Shown here in pieces: positions 1 to 6,538 of a stretch of DNA of 22,770 nt. The notes under the pieces were generated by a model that was not told where the DNA came from, ran no database searches, and saw nothing but the letters and a program-made list of their open reading frames with translations. The first letter of the stretch is position 1, and each line of letters begins with the position of its first letter. The stretch lies in the NCBI GenBank assembly GCA_018500075.1, contig JAHBAN010000088.1:1-22770 (forward strand), in the 5' to 3' direction. The translations under genes were made by a program, and so were the position numbers. Origin of the DNA: Flavobacteriia bacterium (GTDB lineage: Bacteria; Bacteroidota; Bacteroidia; Flavobacteriales; Flavobacteriaceae).

Positions 1-580
1 CGGCCAGCGCGCTGATGATGCCCGACAGGATCAAGGCCCAAACCGAATGCAACAGATAGGCCAGCACAATCGCCGAGATCACCCCGATCAGCTGGCTCGC
101 CATATCAATCGCCGTCACACGGCCAAGGCGCAAATGTCTGTTGGCTTCCAGATAGCGGGTCGTGTTGAACCCGCTGATCACCAGCGTGAGCGCGGCGACG
201 GGCAGCATATAGACCAGTTCGGGCAGCTCATAGAGCAGCGCCGCAGGCCATGCCAACAGGCAGGCCACCAGCCACAACAGCCCCCCGCGCAGAGCTTGAA
301 TGGTCCAAGCGGTGTCGAGAAAGTCGCGCTCGTCGCCCCGTTTGGACTGTAAAATAGACGGGCTAACCCCCACATCCGAAAACATATTGAGACCCATCAG
401 AAAGACGGTGATCAGCGCCATCAGGCCGAAAGCCTCCGGAAACAGAAGCCGGGTCAGAACCAGATTGGACAGAAGCCGCATGGCCTGGGACCAGCCAAAG
501 CCAAACACCGTCAGCCCGGCCCCGCGCAGCGCGCGGGCGGTCAAACTATCGCCTGTCATGAGGCGCGGCAAAAGGCTCAT
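1..580 (-). CDS. Oligosaccharide flippase family protein (Wzx/MOP type), C-terminus cut by window edge
   Basis: Partial gene running off the left edge; about 193 N-terminal residues are visible. It starts MSLLPRLMTGDSLTARALRG and contains hydrophobic stretches separated by the motif region FGLMALITVFLMGLNMFSDVG followed by PSILQSKRGDERDFLDTAWT. That arrangement (DxG, then P-x-I-x-Q, then a D-x-FLxTAW block) is typical of polysaccharide flippases of the WzxC/Polysacc_synt_3 group, inner-membrane proteins that move undecaprenyl-linked sugar units to the periplasm. At least three to four membrane segments can be seen. Its ATG overlaps the stop of the upstream glycosyltransferase in ATGA (positions 577-580), so the two are translationally coupled and share a transcript. 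The family call is from recognisable motifs; the substrate cannot be inferred. Full length for the family is about 420-500 residues, so more than half lies outside the window. Confidence 0.85.
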   Translation of the reverse strand, partial: MSLLPRLMTGDSLTARALRGAGLTVFGFGWSQAMRLLSNLVLTRLLFPEAFGLMALITVFLMGLNMFSDVGVSPSILQSKRGDERDFLDTAWTIQALRGGLLWLVACLLAWPAALLYELPELVYMLPVAALTLVISGFNTTRYLEANRHLRLGRVTAIDMASQLIGVISAIVLAYLLHSVWALILSGIISALA

Positions 581-1437
581 CGGCCCCGGCTCCAGTCTTT
601 TGGCGCCGGTCCAAGGCGGGTGAGCAGCGCAACAGCGCCATAGACCACAAAGCCGACAGGCTCGCGCAGCGCCAAGACCGCAATCGCGACCCATCCGAGA
701 CGCGGCTTGTCGTCATTGGCCGCCAGCTCAGGAAAGCGCGCCGCAATCTCGGCCACACCGGCGTTCTGGCGTTTGCGCACGCGCACCAAACGGCCAAAGC
801 CTTCGACCAGCGGCCAGACATAGGCGCTGTTGAGTTTGAGGCGCTCGCAGGGCGCAAAGCTCAGACGCACAAAGGTATCATCGGAGATAATATCGGGAAA
901 TTGGCCCCAGCGCCGGCGGCCCGCCGCACTCACGCCAAACAGGCCACAGCCCGGCACACCCTTTGTCATAAAGGGCACACGGGCATAGAGCCGCGCATAG
1001 GCGCGGGTGGCAAAGCTGGCGGGCGGCGCGATCTGGCACAGCCCGCTGGCATAGACGGGCTTGTCGGTCTGAAGCACACGTGCGAGCTGGTCCAGCAGCG
1101 GCTTGCCAAGGCGCACATCGGCGTCAAGATAGGCGCGCGCACGATGGCGCGCCACAGCCTCACCTGCGTTGAGCGCGGCCATTTTGCCGCCTTCGGGCCG
1201 CTCGAGCACCTCAAAATCCCAGCCCATCCGCTTGAAGTGAGGGGCATAGCCACGGGCGATCTCGGCTGTGGCATCGGTGCAGCCATTGGCGATAACAATC
1301 ACCTCGATCGGCATCGGCACCGGAATGGAGCCAGAGCCATAGCCCGGCTTGGGCGAGGAGCCGAGCAAGGTCTCAAGGCACGCGCCGATCTCTTCAGCCT
1401 CATTGCACGCCGGCAGGATCACGGACAGGCCCGCCAT
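577..1437 (-). CDS. Glycosyltransferase family 2
   Basis: 286 residues beginning MAGLSVILPACNEAEEIG, the usual GT-A opening with nucleotide-binding N12-E13. A VIANGCTDAT segment follows at about 48-57, and the metal-binding DxD is D105-A-D107 in AYLDADVRLG. A later ISDDTFVR segment fits the acceptor-side acidic motif of GT2 enzymes. The C-terminus carries a hydrophobic stretch (GWVAIAVLALREPVGFVVYG) that probably anchors it to the inner membrane. It would add one sugar to a lipid-linked repeat unit on the cytoplasmic face. The start is the first ATG, placed right at the beginning of the Rossmann-like strand, with no obvious Shine-Dalgarno sequence. It is first in a minus-strand unit with the flippase (4-nt overlap) and divergent from the next glycosyltransferase. 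The donor sugar cannot be told. Confidence 0.9.
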   Translation of the reverse strand: MAGLSVILPACNEAEEIGACLETLLGSSPKPGYGSGSIPVPMPIEVIVIANGCTDATAEIARGYAPHFKRMGWDFEVLERPEGGKMAALNAGEAVARHRARAYLDADVRLGKPLLDQLARVLQTDKPVYASGLCQIAPPASFATRAYARLYARVPFMTKGVPGCGLFGVSAAGRRRWGQFPDIISDDTFVRLSFAPCERLKLNSAYVWPLVEGFGRLVRVRKRQNAGVAEIAARFPELAANDDKPRLGWVAIAVLALREPVGFVVYGAVALLTRLGPAPKDWSRGR

Positions 1438-1573
1438 TTAACACAGCCCCGTTAAGGTCGGTCGATTTGAAGGGTTGCAGCACCAGCAGGGCGCGGTGCA
1501 CACTCTCGATTGTATTTGAAGCGTATTTGCGCTGATCCCTGTTCTGATTCTGCTGACGAGAAAGCGGCGCGTT
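1438..1573. promoter_or_regulatory. Divergent intergenic region between two glycosyltransferase genes
   Basis: These 136 bp separate the minus-strand GT2 gene from the plus-strand GT4 gene, so promoters for both should lie here or overlap the gene starts. The stretch is less GC-rich than its flanks and includes a short imperfect direct repeat (TATTTGAAGCG then TATTTGCGCTG, about 1519-1540). I could not identify a convincing -35/-10 pair on either strand. The regulatory role is inferred from gene orientation only. Confidence 0.4.
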
Positions 1574-2794
1574 TTGCAAAACATCTCACAAGTTCCTGAA
1601 AAAATTGGCATCCTCATACCCCAGTTTCCGGGCCAAACCCATATTTTCTTTTGGCGTGAAATCCTTGAACTACAAAATATGGGCGTGAATGTGACGCTTT
1701 TTAGCACCGTTTCGCCGCCTGCGGGGCTGATATCGCACAGCTGGTCTGAGGCGGCCATGGCGCGCACCACCTATCTTGTCGACACCAGCCCTGTGAATGC
1801 GGCGCTGGCGCTTATGCGCTGTCCTTGGGGCGCGCTCCGGCGGGATCTGGGCCGCGAGCCGCGCGAATTTCTCAAAGATATTCTGCTCAGTCTTCCGGCG
1901 GCGCGCCGTCTTGCGCGCGCTTGCAGGCGCGCCGGCATCACGCATATTCACGCCCATTCCGCACGCCGCGCCGCAACGATCTGCGCTTTGGCAAAGCTCA
2001 TCTGGGGGCTGGAGTATTCGCTCACCTTGCACGGCCCGATGTCTGATTATGGTCCGGGTCAGGGCTTCAAATGGCGACACGCGCGTTTTGGCACGGTCAT
2101 CACCCAGAAGCTGCGCCGCGAGCTTGAGGCGACGATTGGCCCCGATCTACCCGAGCGGCTCTTTGTGCAGCCCATGGGGGTGGACCCTGACGAGATGTCC
2201 CGCGAGACGCCCTATCAACCGCCCATGGCGGGGGAGCCGCTCAGGCTTTTTTCCTGTGGGCGGCTCAATATTGTGAAGGGCCATCAAGACCTGATGGAGG
2301 CCGTCAAGCGTCTGCGGGATCGCGGCATAGACGCAAAGCTTGACATCGCGGGGCAGGATGACGCGGGCGGCAGCGGCTATTACAGCACATTGTGCCAGAC
2401 CCGGGACAGGCTTGGTCTGCAAGACCATGTGACCCTGCTTGGCGCCATCGATGCGGCCGCCGTGCGCCAAAAGCTGCTGGAGGCGCATATTTTTGTCCTC
2501 GCGAGCTGGCATGAGCCTTTGGGCGTGGCCTATATGGAGGCGATGAGCTGTGCTGTCCCCACGATTGGCACCGATGCGGGCGGTGTGCCCGAGCTGATCC
2601 GCGACGGCGAAAACGGCTGCCTTGTGCCCCCGCAAGACCCCGAAGCGCTCGCCACTGCGATCGCCAGCTTGGCGGCCAACCCGCAAAAGCTTATCGCGCT
2701 CTCCGCCGCCGGGCGCGACACAATCGTGCAAAGCTTTTCCTCGCGGCGGGGCGCCGAAACCCTGATCAACGGGTTCACCGCCACGGCGCTATGA
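1574..2794 (+). CDS. Glycosyltransferase family 4 (exopolysaccharide biosynthesis)
   Basis: 406 residues with a GT-B fold pattern. The N-terminal region reads IGILIPQFPGQTHIFFWREI (11-30), an acceptor-side opening seen in polysaccharide GT4 enzymes. A FSCGRLNIVKGH segment at about 226-237 marks the start of the C-terminal Rossmann domain. The catalytic EX7E motif is E314 to E322 in HEPLGVAYMEAMSC, followed by a GTDAGGVPELI donor-binding loop. It would transfer a nucleotide-activated sugar to a lipid-linked intermediate in the cytoplasm. The frame has no ATG before the conserved IGILIPQ segment; the only plausible initiator is TTG at 1574, with a weak GACGAG about 14 nt upstream, so expression may be low or the start slightly wrong. 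It is the only plus-strand gene in its unit and converges on the secreted glycoside hydrolase with 22 nt between the stops. Confidence 0.88.
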   Translation: MQNISQVPEKIGILIPQFPGQTHIFFWREILELQNMGVNVTLFSTVSPPAGLISHSWSEAAMARTTYLVDTSPVNAALALMRCPWGALRRDLGREPREFLKDILLSLPAARRLARACRRAGITHIHAHSARRAATICALAKLIWGLEYSLTLHGPMSDYGPGQGFKWRHARFGTVITQKLRRELEATIGPDLPERLFVQPMGVDPDEMSRETPYQPPMAGEPLRLFSCGRLNIVKGHQDLMEAVKRLRDRGIDAKLDIAGQDDAGGSGYYSTLCQTRDRLGLQDHVTLLGAIDAAAVRQKLLEAHIFVLASWHEPLGVAYMEAMSCAVPTIGTDAGGVPELIRDGENGCLVPPQDPEALATAIASLAANPQKLIALSAAGRDTIVQSFSSRRGAETLINGFTATAL

Positions 2795-2816
2795 TCCAGA
2801 TCACCGGATCACTCGG

Positions 2817-5738
2817 TCACTGAATCACCAACCGGTATTTGCGCGTTGGCTCCGCGGTGAAATACAGCATTTCAACCTCACGCAGAAAGCTCAGATCCCG
2901 CCCGCGCTGCGCATAGATCAATCCGGCTTTGGCAAAAAACTGATACTCCTCGGAGCGCCCCGGAAGCTCGACACTGTCGCGCCCCGCGCCGCCATGAAAC
3001 CTGTCACTGCCCCCGCCCGACAGCATATAGTCGTCTCCCGGCCCGCCCACGAGCGCATCTTCCTCGGGCGTTCCGATCAGCCGGTCCGGCCCCTGCCCGC
3101 CATAAAGCGTGACCCCGTTGAGAAAGGTGCCCGCCGCGCGCGGCGGCAGATCAGGCGCGATGGCATTGGCCGCCATCAAGGCGTCCCAGCGCGGATTGTC
3201 ATCCTGCAAATGGCGCAGCGCGCCCCAGCTTCCGTATTTGGTTGCGGGGGCGACATCGACAAAGGCGTTGAACAGCTGCCCCCCGACCTTGCGCCAGCGC
3301 CGCAACAGCTCGTCATAGAGCTTGCCCACTTCGTCATGATAGTTGAAGGCGGTGAAAAAAGAGACCAGCGCCTCATCATTGATCGCCTCCCCGTGAGGTG
3401 TGACATGGGTGCCGCCTTCATACATCACAAGCCTCATGCCCAGCGCGCGGGCGCGCTCGCTATGATAGGGCCAGAATGTCTCGGTCAGCTCCTGAAAAGA
3501 CCCCTGCCAGAGCAGCTCGGCCACTTCGGGGTAGGCCAGATCAAATTTCACAGATGCGATCTCCGCCTCAAGCGCCTTGCGCTGCAACCCCATCTTGCGC
3601 CCGGCCGCCTCGGCTTTGGCGACAGACTTCGCCACGCTTTGGCGCACTTGGGGCAAGCCCTCCTCCTCCAGCCCGAGATCAAAGCCGAAATAGCCCGAGA
3701 CCGCATAGGCATCAAAGCTGTCTTTCGGCGCGGCCCGCCCCTCGGCCACCGCCAAAGGCGCTTCAAGAAACGGCTCTTCCAGCCCAATCCAGCCGGTATG
3801 CACCCCCATCACACGCACCAGACGCTCCGGGCGCTCCGCCCCGTAGACATCGCTCCAGACAGACATGACTTCGGCCGCTCTCAGGCCGGCAAACTGCATC
3901 CAGCCATCGCCCTCCACAGCCCAGCGCTGTCGGGCCTGTTCTACGGCCCATTCGGTCTGGGGAAAGATATGGTTCCACAGCTCGTTGGAATACTCGACAT
4001 AGGTTTTCAGCCGCGGATCCAGCGTTGCGCGGGTCAGCTCGGCAAACTGGCGCATATAGGCGTCATCTGCGGCATGGGGCATACAAACCCAGGGATCAGC
4101 GCCCACTTGGTTGGACAGATCAATGATCACTTCGGCAGGCACCCCACGCCAGGCATAGGAAAAATTCGCCTCCCGCGGGCGCCCCTCCCAGGTTTTCACA
4201 GGCGAGCCATTGGTCAACATCCAGTCCATAAACCTGAGCGAGCGCGCATTCTGGATACGGGCGATCCAGGCGGGGTTGAACACCGCCCCCGTCTCATAAA
4301 GCGGGATATGGTCTTCGCGCAGAATTTCGATATCGCGGATATAGTTTCCTGTGCGGTTCGGGTCTGTGCTCTCGATCCCCACAGCAACAAGCCCCTCGCC
4401 GGGACTGTATGTCAGCCAGATTTCATTTTCACGCTCGCTTGTGCGCGCGGTTTGTCCGCGCCCTGTTATGGTGAGCTTGCCCTCGCCTTTCCAGCGGATC
4501 CGGTAGCGCGCGGCCATGTCTGTTGCGGCTTCGGGCTGATCGGTCAGAACAAAGCTCTCGAGCTTGCTGGCCTCGGCGGGCAGGCGCGTCGGATAGCCAT
4601 AGGCGTCCAGCAGGCCGCGCTGCGCCAGGTCTTCCATCTGGATCGCGCCCCATTGATCCCCCACATGACCGACCCAGGGCCGCGCCGTCTTCATGATGTT
4701 GAGAAACGGATGCTGCGTCGACCAATCCGAGACCCCATCAAGTCCGAAGGCGAGAGACGGATTCTCGATCTGCCCCGGCGGGGCGGCAAACGCAGCGGGC
4801 GCCAAAAGCGGCGCGGGCTGCGGCCCGGTACGCGTCGAGGCCGCCGGCACTGTCGCGGCCGAAAGCGCAAAGATACGCGCCGATATTGCGTCAAACTGGT
4901 CGCGCAAGAGCGGGTGCACAGCTTGGGGCAGCTCCGCCGGACGGGGCGCCGCTTCGCCATAGAGGGCCGGATACACGGCCATCGCCGCCAAGAGATAGAG
5001 CGTCGCAGTGCCATGCGGGGCATCATCCACATAGAGCGCCTCCACCGGCACAGCGCCCAGAGGGGCCTCGCCAAGAACGGTGCTCAAGACCTGCGCCACA
5101 GGCACCAGCCTGACATCGGCGCCGGGCCGGGCCGCGCGGAGCTGCTGCACCAGCGTTTCATACCAGTCGTGATAGCCCCCCGTGTTATAGGCGTGATAGG
5201 CTTTCACCCCTCGCGCCTTTGGCGGAAACGCCCCGGCAACCCCGGCCATCTCCGACCAGCCCTGATAAATCAGCAAGGGCCGCGCGCCGACCTTGCTGTC
5301 GATCAGTGTCAGCAGGGTCGAGAGCGGCGAAGCGCCCTCGGGGTTGTCTCCGTCATAGGGAACATCAGGCCACTGATATTGGATAAAATTCGCAGGGCTG
5401 ACCATAATGGCGCTCAAATCGGCCGCCTCAAACCGCTTCTGCGCCGCGTCCCAGGCGGGTGCCACCCCCTTGAAAGACCAATTCGCAACCGGCTCGCCAG
5501 CGCGGATAAAATCGCGCAAAAACCCCCACTGCCCGTCCGCCGCAAAGCTCTGTCCTGCGGCCTCGGCCATCTGCGCCAGCCAATAGGGCACCGTGGTTTC
5601 ATCCCCGCCCTCAAGGTGGTTGATGAGCGAATTGCCAAAAATATAAAGCCGCGCCTCTTTTGCCTGCGCCTCGGTGGTGATCGGCACCAGCCAGAGCAAA
5701 ACCCCAGAGAGCCACAAAGCCCAAACCCGTAAAATCAT
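2817..5738 (-). CDS. Secreted multidomain protein: SGNH-esterase-like, clan-A glycoside-hydrolase-like, C-terminal RTX repeats
   Basis: 973 residues from this start (975 from an ATG at 5744; residue numbers here count from 5744). I prefer ATG 5738 because AGGGGA at 5747-5752 sits 8 nt before it and only 2 nt before the other. A signal peptide covers about 1-28 (hydrophobic core WALWLSGVLLWLVP, likely cut after AQA). Residues 30-265 look SGNH-like: IFGNSL with Ser39, and a D241-A-P-H244 block fitting the DxxH catalytic pair. Residues about 340-860 resemble putative polysaccharide-degrading TIM barrels: N587-E588 in EYSNELWN and E776 in MYEGGTH are placed like the acid/base and nucleophile of clan GH-A. 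Residues about 880-922 hold RTX nonapeptide-type repeats (GGQGPDRLIG, VGGPGDDYM, FHGGAGRDS) that bind calcium. It probably trims or releases the extracellular polysaccharide made by the neighbours. The domain assignments are inferred from motifs; the catalytic activity is unproven. Confidence 0.75.
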   Translation of the reverse strand: MILRVWALWLSGVLLWLVPITTEAQAKEARLYIFGNSLINHLEGGDETTVPYWLAQMAEAAGQSFAADGQWGFLRDFIRAGEPVANWSFKGVAPAWDAAQKRFEAADLSAIMVSPANFIQYQWPDVPYDGDNPEGASPLSTLLTLIDSKVGARPLLIYQGWSEMAGVAGAFPPKARGVKAYHAYNTGGYHDWYETLVQQLRAARPGADVRLVPVAQVLSTVLGEAPLGAVPVEALYVDDAPHGTATLYLLAAMAVYPALYGEAAPRPAELPQAVHPLLRDQFDAISARIFALSAATVPAASTRTGPQPAPLLAPAAFAAPPGQIENPSLAFGLDGVSDWSTQHPFLNIMKTARPWVGHVGDQWGAIQMEDLAQRGLLDAYGYPTRLPAEASKLESFVLTDQPEAATDMAARYRIRWKGEGKLTITGRGQTARTSERENEIWLTYSPGEGLVAVGIESTDPNRTGNYIRDIEILREDHIPLYETGAVFNPAWIARIQNARSLRFMDWMLTNGSPVKTWEGRPREANFSYAWRGVPAEVIIDLSNQVGADPWVCMPHAADDAYMRQFAELTRATLDPRLKTYVEYSNELWNHIFPQTEWAVEQARQRWAVEGDGWMQFAGLRAAEVMSVWSDVYGAERPERLVRVMGVHTGWIGLEEPFLEAPLAVAEGRAAPKDSFDAYAVSGYFGFDLGLEEEGLPQVRQSVAKSVAKAEAAGRKMGLQRKALEAEIASVKFDLAYPEVAELLWQGSFQELTETFWPYHSERARALGMRLVMYEGGTHVTPHGEAINDEALVSFFTAFNYHDEVGKLYDELLRRWRKVGGQLFNAFVDVAPATKYGSWGALRHLQDDNPRWDALMAANAIAPDLPPRAAGTFLNGVTLYGGQGPDRLIGTPEEDALVGGPGDDYMLSGGGSDRFHGGAGRDSVELPGRSEEYQFFAKAGLIYAQRGRDLSFLREVEMLYFTAEPTRKYRLVIQ

Positions 5739-5853
5739 AAACATCTTCCCCTAAACCCCGGTGGCCTGTTGTGCTTCAAGACAATTATTGCAACTCTGCC
5801 ATAAAGACCGAAAGGGGCAAGAGTTTGTCACCCCCCGGTAATTTGAGGTTAAA
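5739..5853. promoter_or_regulatory. Divergent intergenic region between the secreted GH/esterase and the acetyltransferase
   Basis: About 110 bp between two divergently read genes. It is relatively AT-rich in the middle (around 5780-5800, ACAATTATTGCAA), which would suit a promoter. I did not find a clear -35/-10 pair in either direction. Because a candidate O-acetyltransferase and a candidate esterase leave from the same spacer, one regulator could set both, but that is inference from orientation. Confidence 0.35.
5747..5752 (-). promoter_or_regulatory. Shine-Dalgarno AGGGGA deciding the start of the secreted SGNH/GH protein
   Basis: On the minus strand AGGGGA is followed by two in-frame ATGs, at 5744 and 5738. 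Spacing is 2 nt to the first and 8 nt to the second. The second is in the normal window for ribosome binding, so translation most likely begins at 5738. The difference is only two residues of the signal peptide. Confidence 0.6.
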
Positions 5854-6381
5854 ATGAGTGTGAGTGTTCCAGATGACGCCAATGGTGACGCCAATATTGA
5901 CGCCAATGTCTCGGCGACAATCCCGGATTGGAGCCGCGAAACCATCCAAAGCTTCTGGGATCCCGGCCCAAAACTTCTGCGCGCCCTGCGCCGCTATCAG
6001 GCCCTCAAGGCACAGCCCGGCGCCCTCTCCCGCCTGCGCCGCAAATACTGGGTGCTCAACCACAGGTTCTGGTCCCTGATCACCCAAAGCGAACTCCACC
6101 TTACCACGCGTGTCGGCGGCGGATTGCGGCTGACCCACCCCACAGGCATCATCATCCATCCGCAGGCCGAAATCGGCCCCAACTGCATGATCTTTCATCA
6201 GGTCACGCTCGCCGGCCCCGTCAAGCTGGGCGGCCATGTGGATATCGGCGCAGGTGCCAAGCTGATCGGCCCGCTCACCGTCGGCGATCACGTTGTGATC
6301 GGGGCCAATGCGGTGGTGACAAAAGACATCCCCTCAAACGTCACCGTCGCCGGCATCCCCGCAAAAATCCTCAAATCTTGA
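5854..6381 (+). CDS. Serine O-acetyltransferase-like (left-handed beta-helix) acetyltransferase, probably polysaccharide-modifying
   Basis: 175 residues. The C-terminal half (about 92-172) shows hexapeptide-repeat periodicity: IIIHPQ, AEIGPN, VDIGAG, AKLIGP, LTVGDH, VVIGAN, then AVVTKDIPSNVTVAGIPAK, the usual end of CysE/WcaB-type acetyl-CoA transferases. H95 in THPTGIII matches the conserved His of the serine acetyltransferase DHATG motif. The N-terminal half is predicted helical and lacks the long CysE N-domain (CysE is about 260-270 residues), so a role in O-acetylating a sugar unit of the local polysaccharide is more likely than cysteine synthesis. The ATG at 5854 has GAGG (5845-5848) 5 nt upstream. 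The first 20 residues hold an unusual tandem DAN repeat. It stands alone on the plus strand and ends at a strong bidirectional hairpin region. Confidence 0.82.
   Translation: MSVSVPDDANGDANIDANVSATIPDWSRETIQSFWDPGPKLLRALRRYQALKAQPGALSRLRRKYWVLNHRFWSLITQSELHLTTRVGGGLRLTHPTGIIIHPQAEIGPNCMIFHQVTLAGPVKLGGHVDIGAGAKLIGPLTVGDHVVIGANAVVTKDIPSNVTVAGIPAKILKS
5875..5910 (+). repeat. Threefold GACGCCAAT tandem repeat with 12-nt period inside the acetyltransferase N-terminus
   Basis: GACGCCAAT occurs at 5875, 5887 and 5899, each followed by a different triplet (GGT, ATT, GTC). It encodes D-A-N three times at residues 8-18. The 12-nt period is a multiple of three, so copy-number slippage would keep the frame and only lengthen or shorten the N-terminal tail by four residues per unit. 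Confidence 0.85.
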
Positions 6382-6435
6382 CCCTCATTCTCTGTCTCAA
6401 AATATCCTTTTTCTTTCCCTAAATATCCTGGGGGT

Positions 6436-6454
6436 CTGGGGGCAAAGCCCCCAG
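6436..6454. terminator. Perfect hairpin CTGGGGGC-AAA-GCCCCCAG, copy 1
   Basis: An 8-bp perfect stem with an AAA loop, lying between the convergent ends of the acetyltransferase (stop at 6381) and the glycosyltransferase (stop at 6539). There is no T-run directly after it on either strand, so it is not a textbook intrinsic terminator, although a very GC-rich stem can pause polymerase. An identical copy lies 31 nt downstream. The symmetry lets it act in both directions. Confidence 0.7.
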
Positions 6455-6466
6455 TTTACGCTGCGT

Positions 6467-6485
6467 CTGGGGGCAAAGCCCCCAG
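6467..6485. terminator. Perfect hairpin CTGGGGGC-AAA-GCCCCCAG, copy 2
   Basis: Identical in stem and loop to the copy at 6436-6454, and preceded in both cases by a T, so the duplication covers at least 20 nt. The copies are separated by 12 nt. Together with the third stem-loop they fill the gap between two convergent genes, as expected for a bidirectional terminator or an mRNA 3'-end stabiliser. Confidence 0.7.
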
Positions 6486-6486
6486 C

Positions 6487-6515
6487 GGATCGGATTTGCG
6501 AAGCAAATTCGATCC
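6487..6515. terminator. Third hairpin, 13-bp stem with GAA loop
   Basis: The stem arms are GGATCGGATTTGC (6487-6499) and GCAAATTCGATCC (6503-6515), with loop GAA; one position is a G-T wobble. It is distinct in sequence from the two CTGGGGGC hairpins but directly adjacent, only 1 nt away. It is probably part of the same bidirectional transcription-end region, closest to the 3' end of the minus-strand glycosyltransferase. Confidence 0.65.
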
Positions 6516-6538
6516 TCAAATCCCGATCCCCAAGCCCT

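Noticed and set aside
2994..5732. A 912-codon open frame on the plus strand opposite the secreted SGNH/GH gene
   Set aside because: Arg/Pro/His-rich translation without motifs, no ribosome site, and the opposite strand encodes a signal peptide, catalytic motifs and RTX repeats.
5854..6381. Calling the acetyltransferase cysE for cysteine biosynthesis
   Set aside because: It is about 90 residues shorter than CysE, lacks the N-terminal helical domain, and sits inside a polysaccharide locus.
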